DNA of 64,000 bases from Rhizobacter sp. Root1221. GTDB taxonomy: Bacteria > Pseudomonadota > Gammaproteobacteria > Burkholderiales > Burkholderiaceae_C. Location: contig NZ_LMDI01000012.1 in NCBI RefSeq assembly GCF_001425785.1, positions 63,566 through 127,565 on the forward strand, read 5' to 3'. The notes below the pieces were generated by a model that was not told where the DNA came from, did no database searches, and worked only from the letters and a program-made list of their open reading frames with translations. A program made the translations under genes and the position numbers. Shown in pieces: positions 29,274 to 36,597 of the stretch (within the stretch, counting starts at the first letter, position 1; every line of letters starts with the position of its first letter).

Positions 29274-30455
29274 TCAGGCGGCCGATGTTTGAACCCCGCC
29301 GACACCAGGGGTCCACAGGTCGGATGGGGTGTCGCAGACCAGCGCGGAAGCGCTCGGCCCCAGGTCGATGCCCAGGTGCTCGTTCGCGGACGCATTGCCA
29401 GCATCCGCGCGTTTCGCATGGGTCACGAAACGTGCGAAGGCGGGCCACGAGGGTTTGGCGAGCTGTTCGACGAGGATCCGGGCGAGGTCGTACGACAGCA
29501 AGTTGCCTTCGTCCGTGCGCTGGAACGACTCACCGCGCCAGAACGCCTGAATCTCCGCGTGTCCCCAGAAGGCGGCGTGTTTGGCCTGCAGTTCGCGCGG
29601 CGTGTGGACACTGGGGAGCGTGACCGCCAGCTGCCGTTCGGTGTTGACGGCCAACCCTTCATCGAGCCATAGCGGCAGGTTCAGGTGCGCTAGCGCGGCG
29701 TGGGTCAGCTCGTGGGCGATGACGGGCTCGATCAGGGACAAGTCCGCGGCTACCGTGACGAAATGCGGGCAGCCCGCATCGATGAACATGCCTCCGCTGA
29801 ACGCGAACTCCCCGCCGTCCGGGTAGTACTGCGACACGTAGTGGTAGTAGTTGGCCTCGTCGTCCAGCACGAGCAGGATGCTCTTCTGGCCCTCGGGATA
29901 CCGCGCCAGGCCCTGGAGCACCCGTGCCACACGCTGGCGGGTGGTGGCGATGTAGTTGGCGGTGGCCGCGGCAACGCGTGGTTCGAGCGACGACAGCACG
30001 TAGGCATCGGCCGTCTCGTGCAGGAAGACGTGCTCGCCCAACGCATCCCGCAGGTGCAGCAGCCAGCCGCGGTGCAGGGTGTCGCGGGCCTGGGCGGCCA
30101 GCGTTGCATCGAGGGCGCCGGTCCAGGCTGCGGCGGCTTGCCAGTCCACCAGCGGCCAGCCTCCGGCCGAGACGAGGTGCTGGTCGAGGGGAAAAGTGGC
30201 GGACCCGGCCGCCACCTCGGTGGGTGCCACGTCGCCCGGTGGCGGCAGCGTGAGGGGTGTGGTGGCCCGGGCCACCGCGCGCAGTCCGGCCCATGCCATC
30301 AGCGCGCCGATCCCCGGAGCCAGCCACACCATGGCGATGTGCAGATGCGGCTTGTGCAGGGTGTCGCCGGCCTGCCGGAGGCGCCAGCTGGTCCACCCGT
30401 TGACCAGCAACAAGGCCACGCCGAGCCCGAGCAACACCATGGCCGTCTCGGTCAC
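29274..30455 (-). CDS. membrane-anchored zinc metallopeptidase (MA clan, HELTH)
   Basis: The product has 393 residues from GTG 30455, which overlaps the preceding stop as GTGA; ATG 30440 is an alternative (388 residues). Two N-terminal hydrophobic segments (VLLGLGVALLLVNGW, IAMVWLAPGIGALMAWAGL) anchor it. The catalytic zinc motif is H248-E-L-T-H252, with a downstream Glu in LWLDEGLAV (E266) as probable third ligand, the gluzincin pattern. Before it lies YYHYVSQYYPDGGEFAFSGG, as in peptidase MA-like families. Substrate is unknown. It appears co-translated with a ParA-like ATPase. In-frame sequence upstream of 30455 is a shadow of that ATPase gene. Confidence 0.82.
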   Translation of the reverse strand: MTETAMVLLGLGVALLLVNGWTSWRLRQAGDTLHKPHLHIAMVWLAPGIGALMAWAGLRAVARATTPLTLPPPGDVAPTEVAAGSATFPLDQHLVSAGGWPLVDWQAAAAWTGALDATLAAQARDTLHRGWLLHLRDALGEHVFLHETADAYVLSSLEPRVAAATANYIATTRQRVARVLQGLARYPEGQKSILLVLDDEANYYHYVSQYYPDGGEFAFSGGMFIDAGCPHFVTVAADLSLIEPVIAHELTHAALAHLNLPLWLDEGLAVNTERQLAVTLPSVHTPRELQAKHAAFWGHAEIQAFWRGESFQRTDEGNLLSYDLARILVEQLAKPSWPAFARFVTHAKRADAGNASANEHLGIDLGPSASALVCDTPSDLWTPGVGGVQTSAA

Positions 30456-31177
30456 GGATGTGTCTTGGCGATCTCGCCAAACGCATGCGCGAGCCACAGC
30501 TTCAGGCGCTGCCGCTCCATCAGCCCGAGGCCCGGGCCTTCGGGCGCCGGCAGGTTGCGGGCGGCCCAGAAGCTGGCGTTCCGCGCATCGATCTTCTGCA
30601 CCACGGCATCGTGCAGGTGCTTGATGGTGATGACCTTGGCACCGAAGGCCAGGGCCCTGTCGAGCAGGCCCGACGTCTCGAGCAGCGAGAAGTCGTCGCC
30701 ACGCAACTGGTTGAGCACCAACACGTAGTGCAGGCGCTGGCCGAAGCGGTCGAGCAGACGGGCGAGCAGGTCCACCGAATCGCGGCCGGCGTCCATCACG
30801 TGCCAGTAGTTGATGGCAAAGCCGGACAGGTCGGCCATGTCGAGCACGCCGCTTTCTTCCATCCACTTGACGAGCGGTTCGTGGGTCTGCGCGGCGAGGT
30901 CGACGAGCACGCGGCGGCCCGGGGCCTCGGCGGCGCTTTCGATGATCTGGTCGAGCGCCTCGTAGCGGTCGACGAGCGCGGGGGACGCGTAGTCGGTGTA
31001 GAAGCGCAGCAGCGAACCGTGAGACCGGTCGGTGTCGTAACCTACGAACGGTTGTTCGTGGTCGATGAAGTACTGCGCGAGCAGGCGCGAAATCATCGAC
31101 TTGCCGACCCCGCCCTTCTCGCCGCCGATCAGGTGGATCTTCGAGACTGCGTTCGTTTCGAGGGTGACAACTTGCAT
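30452..31177 (-). CDS. ParA/MinD-like P-loop ATPase
   Basis: This encodes 241 residues. The deviant Walker A is KGGVGKS at residues 21-27 (HLIGGEKGGVGKSMISRLL), with the signature lysine of the SIMIBI/ParA class. GYDTDRSHGSLLRFY and RVLVDLAAQTHEPLVKWM supply the later switch and Walker B region, and YVLVLNQLRGDDFSLL the guanine/adenine-contact-like strand. Such proteins position cargo or load partners; no ParB, minCDE or plasmid genes are nearby, so a chromosomal partition role is not supported. The ATG at 31177 is chosen from the motif distance. Its stop overlaps the start of the metallopeptidase gene (GTGA), so the two probably act together. Confidence 0.82.
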   Translation of the reverse strand: MQVVTLETNAVSKIHLIGGEKGGVGKSMISRLLAQYFIDHEQPFVGYDTDRSHGSLLRFYTDYASPALVDRYEALDQIIESAAEAPGRRVLVDLAAQTHEPLVKWMEESGVLDMADLSGFAINYWHVMDAGRDSVDLLARLLDRFGQRLHYVLVLNQLRGDDFSLLETSGLLDRALAFGAKVITIKHLHDAVVQKIDARNASFWAARNLPAPEGPGLGLMERQRLKLWLAHAFGEIAKTHP

Positions 31178-31232
31178 GGAAGGGCTGCAGGTGAAGTGGG
31201 TGGGCGCATTGTGCAGCACAGCCCGTGCCTGG

Positions 31233-32093
31233 TCAGCCCGCGGCCGAACGCGACCTTGCCCGGCGCATCGCCCACACCACGAGCCCCTGGTAGGCCCCGC
31301 CCAGCAGCCGCACCGCCTTGTCGGCCCACCAGGCGTCGCGCCCCACCAGCACGCGGCGTTCGTTGCGCACCACCGCGTCGAGGATGCGCTGCGCGGCGGC
31401 ATGGGACGACGTGGTGTCGAGCAGCTTGTCGAACATGCCCCGCACCGCTTCGACCGTCTGGCCGGTGTAGGCCTCGGTGCGGGCGTCGACCCGGCCCCGC
31501 CGGGCGATCTCGGTGCGCACGCCACCCGGGTGCACGCAGGTGGCGCTCACGCAGGAGCGCATCACGTCGAGTTCCATGCGGAGCGCCTCGGTGTAGCCGC
31601 GCACCGCGAACTTCGACGCGTTGTAGGGCCCGTGCAGCGGCACCGACATCAGCCCGAAGAGGCTCGACGTGTTGACGACGTGGCCTTCGCCGGACGCGGT
31701 GAGGTGTGGCAGGAACGCCTGCGTGCCCCACACCACGCCCCAGAAGTTGATGCCCATGATCCAGTCGAAGTCGGCCTGGGTCACGTCGGCCAGCGGGGCG
31801 CTGAGGCTCACGCCGGCGTTGTTGAACAGCAGGTTCACCCGGCCGTGGTTCTTCACCACCTGCTCGGCCCAGGCGTAGAGCGCCTCGCGGTTGGCGGTGT
31901 CCACGTGGGCCAGGGTCAGTGTCACGCCACCGGCGGCAGCGATGCGGGCCGTTTCCGCGAGGCCCGCGTCGTCGATGTCGCTCAACGCCAGGTGGCAGCC
32001 ACGCCGCGCGAGTTCGACCGCAAGCGCCCGGCCCATCCCGGAACCCGCGCCGGTGATGGCGGCCACCCGGCCGGCGAACCGCTTGCGGCTCAT
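31233..32093 (-). CDS. short-chain dehydrogenase/reductase
   Basis: This is a 286-residue classical SDR. The cofactor motif is TGAGSGMG at residues 14-21, and the acidic SDID after beta-2 suggests NAD preference. NNAG is present, with active-site Ser in NTSSLFG and Y157-N-A-S-K161. A C-terminal extension (ADKAVRLLGGAYQGLVVWAMRRARS) is amphipathic and basic and may associate with membrane. Its ATG overlaps the stop of the MFS-acyltransferase gene (ATGA at 32090-32093), so it is the downstream cistron of that pair. A role in lipid or hydrophobic alcohol metabolism is inferred from context only. Confidence 0.92.
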   Translation of the reverse strand: MSRKRFAGRVAAITGAGSGMGRALAVELARRGCHLALSDIDDAGLAETARIAAAGGVTLTLAHVDTANREALYAWAEQVVKNHGRVNLLFNNAGVSLSAPLADVTQADFDWIMGINFWGVVWGTQAFLPHLTASGEGHVVNTSSLFGLMSVPLHGPYNASKFAVRGYTEALRMELDVMRSCVSATCVHPGGVRTEIARRGRVDARTEAYTGQTVEAVRGMFDKLLDTTSSHAAAQRILDAVVRNERRVLVGRDAWWADKAVRLLGGAYQGLVVWAMRRARSRSAAG

Positions 32094-33994
32094 TGCGGGT
32101 ATGGGGGGCTGGCGAGCAGGTGGCTCACCCGTGTGCGCAGGCCTTCCGGCGTGACCTCGGCAGGCGCCACCGGCTCACCCACCACCAGCCCCACCCGGCT
32201 CCAGAACCCGCGGCGGAACGGCTTGGCCATCGCCACGCCCTTCTCCGCCCGCGAGAAGAACGAGCCCCACAGGTTCTGCAGCGCCATCGGAATGACCGGC
32301 ACCGCGTTGCGTTCGAGCAGCTTCATCACGCCCGCCCGGAACTCGCCCAGCTCGCCGTTCTTGGTGATGGCCCCTTCGGGGAAGATGCAGACGATGTCGC
32401 CCGCGTCGAGGGCTGCGGCGGCGCGCGCGAAGGCGCGTTCGTACACCTCGGGTGCCTCGCGCTGCGGGGCGATCGGGATGGCCTTGAGCAGCCGGAACAG
32501 CCCCCCGAGCACGGGCATGTTGAAGATGCGGTGGTCCATCAGGAACACGGCGGGGCGCGGGCTGGCGCCCATCAGCACCACGGCGTCGATGAAGCTCACG
32601 TGGTTGCACACGAGGATGGCGGCGCCCTCGGTGGGCAGGTGCTCGTCGCCCCGCACCTTGAAGCGGTAGATGAGCCGGGTGACCACGAAGGCCACGAACC
32701 GCAGCAGGTACTCGGGCAGCAGCAGGAAGATGTAGCCCGCGACGATCGCGTTGGCGATGCCCACGATCAGGAACACCTGCGGGATGGTGGCCCCGGCCTT
32801 CAGCAGCAGGCCCACCGCCACCGAGCTGACGATCATGAACAGCGCGTTCAGGATGTTGTTGGCGGCGATGATGCGGGCGCGGTGGCTGGGGGTGGACCGC
32901 AGCTGGATCAGCGCGTACATGGGCACGCTGTAGAGACCGGCGAACAGCGCAAGCAGCGCCAGGTCAGCCATCACGCGCCAGTGGGCGGGCTGGGCCACGA
33001 AGGCGGCCACGCCAAGCGACTGCGCCGGCGGAAGGCCGCGCGACGCGAAGTACAGGTCCACCGCGAACAGGCTCATGCCGATGGCCCCGAGCGGCACGAG
33101 GCCGATCTCCACGTGGCGGCGCGACAACACCTCGCACAGCAGCGAGCCCACGCCGATGCCCACCGAAAACACCACCAGCAGCAGCGAGGCCACCTGCTCG
33201 TCGCCGTGCAGCACCTCCTTGGCGAACGACGGGAACTGCGACAGGAACACCGCGCCGAAGAACCACATCCACGAGATGCCCAGCAGCGAACGGAAGACGA
33301 CGCGGTTGCCATGCGCCAGCTTCAGGTTGCGCACCGTCTCGCTGACCGGGTTCCAGTTGATGCGCAGCCCCGGGTCGGTGGACGGCGAGGCCGGCACGGC
33401 ATGGGCCAGCACCCGGCCCGCCACCGCGAGCGCCACGCACACCGCGGCCACCCAGTGCGGGCCCACGCCGGGGATGGCGATCAGCAGGCCACCGGCCACG
33501 TTGCCGAGCAGGATGGACACGAACGTGCCCATCTCCACCATGCCGTTGCCACCCGTCAGCTCACGCTCGTCGAGGTGTTGCGGCAGGTAGGCGAACTTCA
33601 CCGGCCCGAACAGCGTGGAGTGCAACCCCATCAGGAACACACAGGCGAGCAGGATGGGCACGTCCTGCTGCACGAAACCCCACGCGGCCAGGGCCATCAC
33701 CGCGATCTCGAACGACTTCACGAAGCGGATCAGCCGCGCCTTGTCGTACTTGTCGGCGAGCTGGCCGCTGGTGGCGGAAAACAGCAGGAACGGGAAGATG
33801 AACAGGGCCCCGATCACGAGGCCGGCCAGCTCGGGCTTCAGCCAGGCGATCTGCAACTGGTACGTCACCATCACGGTGAGCGCGAACTTGAACAGGTTGT
33901 CGTTGCCGGCGCCGAGGAACTGCGTCCAGAAGAACGGGGCGAACCGCCGCTCGGAAAGCAGGGCGAACTGGTTGGGGTGGGGGGCGGTGCTCAA
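32090..33994 (-). CDS. MFS transporter fused to PlsC-type acyltransferase
   Basis: The 634-residue fusion has an N-terminal major-facilitator domain of about twelve segments (residues 15-425) resembling the lysophospholipid transporter LplT (GAGNDNLFKFALTVM, GQLADKYDKARLIR, LPQHLDERELTGGNGMVEMG). The C-terminal domain is a glycerolipid acyltransferase with the HX4D box NHVSFIDA (H465, D470) and FPEGAIT. In enterobacteria LplT works with Aas, an acyltransferase plus acyl-ACP synthetase; here the synthetase module is missing from the polypeptide. The likely role is inner-membrane uptake and re-acylation of lysophospholipids. It is followed by a translationally overlapping SDR gene. Confidence 0.93.
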   Translation of the reverse strand: MSTAPHPNQFALLSERRFAPFFWTQFLGAGNDNLFKFALTVMVTYQLQIAWLKPELAGLVIGALFIFPFLLFSATSGQLADKYDKARLIRFVKSFEIAVMALAAWGFVQQDVPILLACVFLMGLHSTLFGPVKFAYLPQHLDERELTGGNGMVEMGTFVSILLGNVAGGLLIAIPGVGPHWVAAVCVALAVAGRVLAHAVPASPSTDPGLRINWNPVSETVRNLKLAHGNRVVFRSLLGISWMWFFGAVFLSQFPSFAKEVLHGDEQVASLLLVVFSVGIGVGSLLCEVLSRRHVEIGLVPLGAIGMSLFAVDLYFASRGLPPAQSLGVAAFVAQPAHWRVMADLALLALFAGLYSVPMYALIQLRSTPSHRARIIAANNILNALFMIVSSVAVGLLLKAGATIPQVFLIVGIANAIVAGYIFLLLPEYLLRFVAFVVTRLIYRFKVRGDEHLPTEGAAILVCNHVSFIDAVVLMGASPRPAVFLMDHRIFNMPVLGGLFRLLKAIPIAPQREAPEVYERAFARAAAALDAGDIVCIFPEGAITKNGELGEFRAGVMKLLERNAVPVIPMALQNLWGSFFSRAEKGVAMAKPFRRGFWSRVGLVVGEPVAPAEVTPEGLRTRVSHLLASPPYPQ

Positions 33995-34047
33995 GCGGTG
34001 TCCTCTGGCGGGGTCTTCGGTGGGCCGGGAAGCGTTTTAGCACCGAA

Positions 34048-34824
34048 TCAACGGATTGCGATGGGGCGGGACCCGAGGCCGCTGCGGGCAACCCACTGGA
34101 ATACCGAATCCGCGGTGACGGTGGCGATGCGGCCGCTGTAGCGCTGGGCGTCCGGATGGTCGTCGAAGGCGACGTTGGCGGAGGTGACCCGCGCGCCCAG
34201 CCGCTTGAACGTGGACAGCCGCAGCGTGGCCGGCTCGTAGCCATGGAGCTTGAGCCAGGCCTGTGCGCGCACGCGGTCGGTGGCCGCCGGTTCCTGGGCC
34301 ATCGCCAGCGTTTCGAGCGCCCACTGGTTGGATTGCTGGTACTGCTGCGACCACGCGTACGCGACCATGCTGTAGGCCGGCGTGTGCATCTGGCCCAGGC
34401 GCTGGTTGTCGCGCAGCACCGCCAGCAAGTGGGCCTGCACCTCGGGCGTGGGCACCACGATGCCGGCTTCGTAGTCGAACGGACTGTCGAGGAAAAACTC
34501 GCCGAGGCCCTGGCGGTACAGCGCGCTGTGGTCGGTGCCGCAGTCGTTGAGCTTGTGGGCCACGCGCCACTTGTCGCCGTCCAGGTAGGCGAAACCGAAG
34601 TGCGAGTAGCGCTGGCCGTACTCGCGCAGGTCCTGCCCCACCCGGGCGATCAGCACCACCTGGGCGCCCGTGCCCTTGAGGTGTTGCTCGACCCGGCTGG
34701 CGAGCGACAGGCCGCGGGCCACGGCCTGGGCCTCGGGCGCCTTCTGGTCGCAGGTCTGGCCCGCGTTCGCCGTGGCGAGCGCGAGGGCCAGCGCAAAGCC
34801 GGCGGCGGCGTGGCGCAGGTTCAC
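34048..34824 (-). CDS. DUF2145 family exported protein
   Basis: The 258-residue product has a signal peptide (about 1-21, ending ANA-G). The mature part has RVGQDLREYGQRYSHFGFAY, WRVAHKLNDCGTDHSALYRQGLGEFFLD and MVAYAWSQQYQQSNQWALETLA, the pattern of DUF2145 proteins. These are periplasmic and of unknown activity; the conserved Cys, His and Asn pairs suggest a hydrolase- or NlpC-like fold, but this is a guess. The ATG overlaps the stop of the upstream small gene (ATGA at 34821-34824), so the two form an operon. Confidence 0.82.
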   Translation of the reverse strand: MNLRHAAAGFALALALATANAGQTCDQKAPEAQAVARGLSLASRVEQHLKGTGAQVVLIARVGQDLREYGQRYSHFGFAYLDGDKWRVAHKLNDCGTDHSALYRQGLGEFFLDSPFDYEAGIVVPTPEVQAHLLAVLRDNQRLGQMHTPAYSMVAYAWSQQYQQSNQWALETLAMAQEPAATDRVRAQAWLKLHGYEPATLRLSTFKRLGARVTSANVAFDDHPDAQRYSGRIATVTADSVFQWVARSGLGSRPIAIR

Positions 34825-35246
34825 CGCGTCACCCGCTCGTTGTACAGCAGCGCCTTGCCCACCTCGTTCGGGATGAACGCGATGGCCGCACCGGCCGCCG
34901 ACAGCACCCAGCCGGCACCGATCGCCGTCACGGTGACCGCGGTGCCTACCGCCAGCGACAGGCCACCGGCGGCCTTGCCCGCGAAACGGATCGTGGCACG
35001 GGCGCCGTCGGCGGCCCGCTCCAGGATCCAGACCGTGCCGTCCACCGAGACCTCGACGGCCACCACGGAGAACGCGGCACCGGCCGACAGCACCATCGAC
35101 GGGGCGATCACCGACACGGCCACCGGCAGGGCGGACAGCGCGAGGCTCGCCTCCGAGTCGCCGTGCCGGTGGGCGAACGCCGGGGTGTGCAGGGCCAGGG
35201 CTGCGGCCAGCGTGGCACCCAGGGCCAGGGATTTCAGGGACGTCAT
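34821..35246 (-). CDS. small exported hydrophobic protein, partner of the DUF2145 gene
   Basis: This encodes 141 residues. A signal peptide MTSLKSLALGATLAAALALHTPAFA is followed by HRHGDSEASLALSALPVAV. The remainder is Ala/Val-rich with three or so hydrophobic stretches (VTAIGAGWVLSAAGAAIAFI) and a charged ATIRFAGKAAGG loop, suggesting a membrane-associated protein. No family is recognised. The ATG 35246 start gives the signal peptide directly; longer in-frame extension into 36449 is antisense to the XRE gene. Its stop overlaps the DUF2145 start, so the two products are probably made together. Confidence 0.75.
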   Translation of the reverse strand: MTSLKSLALGATLAAALALHTPAFAHRHGDSEASLALSALPVAVSVIAPSMVLSAGAAFSVVAVEVSVDGTVWILERAADGARATIRFAGKAAGGLSLAVGTAVTVTAIGAGWVLSAAGAAIAFIPNEVGKALLYNERVTR

Positions 35247-35260
35247 GGTCGGAACTCCGG

Positions 35261-35689
35261 TTACTCGAACGTGCGGCCGCTTTCGGCGAGCTTCGCTTCG
35301 TGGGCGTCGCGCAGCGTCTTGGCCAGCGTGAACACGCTCGAGATGAGGAACAGCCAGCTCACGCCGAGGAAGGCCTTGTAGGTCGGGTTGATGTCCATGC
35401 GGTACAGGCCCCAGGCCGTCAGGCCCATCGCGAGGGCAAAACCGCCCCACACCACCACCGACCACATCGGGGTGTCGTTCTTGGCCACCTCGTTGTCGCG
35501 GATGAACTTCGACAGCGCAAAGGCGGTGGACAGGCAGAACACGTAGCCCATCACCATGAACGCGCGGTGCAGGTCTTCGCCGGGCAGGTAGGCCAGGCCG
35601 ACGGCGCACAGGCCGACGGCGAGGCCGAACGACACCCAGACTTGCAGCTTCCAGGCGCGGGTGTCGTGACGGACGGCGGGGGTCTTCAT
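35261..35689 (-). CDS. YiaA/YiaB family inner membrane protein
   Basis: The 142-residue membrane protein has two homologous two-helix units: WVSFGLAVGLCAVGLAYLP with AFMVMGYVFCLSTAFALSKF, and WGGFALAMGLTAWGLYRMD with AFLGVSWLFLISSVFTLAKTLRD. This duplicated layout defines the YiaA/YiaB family, whose function is unknown. The gene is followed 15 bp later by the exported-protein/DUF2145 pair. It is divergent from the XRE regulator gene at 35820 across a 130-bp region with a central dyad, so control by that regulator is likely. Confidence 0.9.
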   Translation of the reverse strand: MKTPAVRHDTRAWKLQVWVSFGLAVGLCAVGLAYLPGEDLHRAFMVMGYVFCLSTAFALSKFIRDNEVAKNDTPMWSVVVWGGFALAMGLTAWGLYRMDINPTYKAFLGVSWLFLISSVFTLAKTLRDAHEAKLAESGRTFE

Positions 35690-35783
35690 GGTGGGATTCC
35701 AGGGTGGGTTGGGAAAACGATGGGTGGATCTTCGGTGCTGGCGGGCCGAGTATCAATCCACCTGAGGAGGGACCTGGGGAAAG

Positions 35784-35805
35784 CACCGTCCGGTACCGTT
35801 TGGTG
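35784..35805. promoter_or_regulatory. dyad operator candidate between yiaA-like and XRE genes
   Basis: An imperfect 22-bp dyad, CACC-N3-CGGTACCG-N3-GGTG, has both half-site pairs on the same centre (35794.5). It lies 15 bp before the XRE start codon and 95 bp from the divergent gene, which fits autoregulation. Confidence 0.5.
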
Positions 35806-35819
35806 ATACTTTTTGCCCC

Positions 35820-36560
35820 ATGAGCACCACCCTTGACCTCGTCACCACACTGAAAGCCGAGTTGAAAGCCTCCCAGGTCACGTACGCGGACCTGGCCGAA
35901 CACCTGGGCATGTCGGAGTCCAGCATCAAGCGCATCTTCGCGAAGGGCGACATGCCGCTGTCGCGCATCGACGACGTGCTGCGGGTGTTGAAGATGGACT
36001 TCGCCGAACTGGCCCGCAAGGTGGCCGAGGCGCAGCCGCTGCGCAGCGAACTCACGCTCGAACAGGAGCGTGCCGTGGTGGCCGACCGCCGTTTGCTGCT
36101 GATCGCGATCTGCTGCCTGAGCCAGTGGAGCCTCGAACAGATCCTCGGCACGTACACGCTGAACGAGGCCGAGTGCCTCGTGTACCTCAAGCTGCTCGAC
36201 CGGCTGCGCATCATCGAACTGCGCCCGCTGAACCGCTACCGGCTGAAGGTGGCGAAGACCTTCCGCTGGCGGCCCAACGGCCCGGTGATGACGTACTTTC
36301 GCGAGCACGTGGCCGACGACTACTTCGGCGGCGGCTTCGACGACGTGGGCGAGATGATGATGCTCGTGCACGGCCAGCTCACCGCCGGCATGGCCGAGGC
36401 CTTCGTGGAGCGCCTGCAAAGGCTTGGCCAGGATTTCGCGCAGCAACACCTCGCGGGGCAGAAGCTGCCCGCTGCCGACCGCCGCGCCTACACGCTGGTG
36501 GTGGGCATGCGCTCGTGGCTGTTCGCGGCCTTCCGCGACCTCAAGCGCGACGAGGGCTGA
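35820..36560 (+). CDS. XRE-family transcriptional regulator
   Basis: The 246-residue product has an N-terminal Cro/CI helix-turn-helix at about residues 8-62 (VTYADLAEHLGMSESSIKRIFAKGDMPLSRIDDVL). The rest is a helical effector region typical of a recurring proteobacterial XRE subgroup: DRRLLLIAICCLSQWSLEQIL, then LNEAECLVYLKLLDRLRIIELRPLNRYRLK, which resembles a winged-helix-like module. No ligand is known. It is divergent from the YiaA/B-type gene with a dyad just before its ATG, and converges with the PAS kinase gene. Confidence 0.88.
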   Translation: MSTTLDLVTTLKAELKASQVTYADLAEHLGMSESSIKRIFAKGDMPLSRIDDVLRVLKMDFAELARKVAEAQPLRSELTLEQERAVVADRRLLLIAICCLSQWSLEQILGTYTLNEAECLVYLKLLDRLRIIELRPLNRYRLKVAKTFRWRPNGPVMTYFREHVADDYFGGGFDDVGEMMMLVHGQLTAGMAEAFVERLQRLGQDFAQQHLAGQKLPAADRRAYTLVVGMRSWLFAAFRDLKRDEG

Positions 36561-36573
36561 ACCGCATCGGCGG

Positions 36574-36588
36574 CCGGGGCTTCCCCGG
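36574..36588. terminator. hairpin between convergent genes
   Basis: CCGGGG-CTT-CCCCGG forms a 6-bp GC hairpin in the 37-bp gap between the convergent XRE and kinase genes. It lacks a T-tract, so terminator function is uncertain. Confidence 0.35.
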
Positions 36589-36597
36589 ACGGGCGTT

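Noticed and set aside
30452-31177. ParA-like gene as sign of a plasmid or chromosome partition locus
   Set aside because: No ParB, parS-like repeats or replication gene nearby; it is coupled to a peptidase gene instead.
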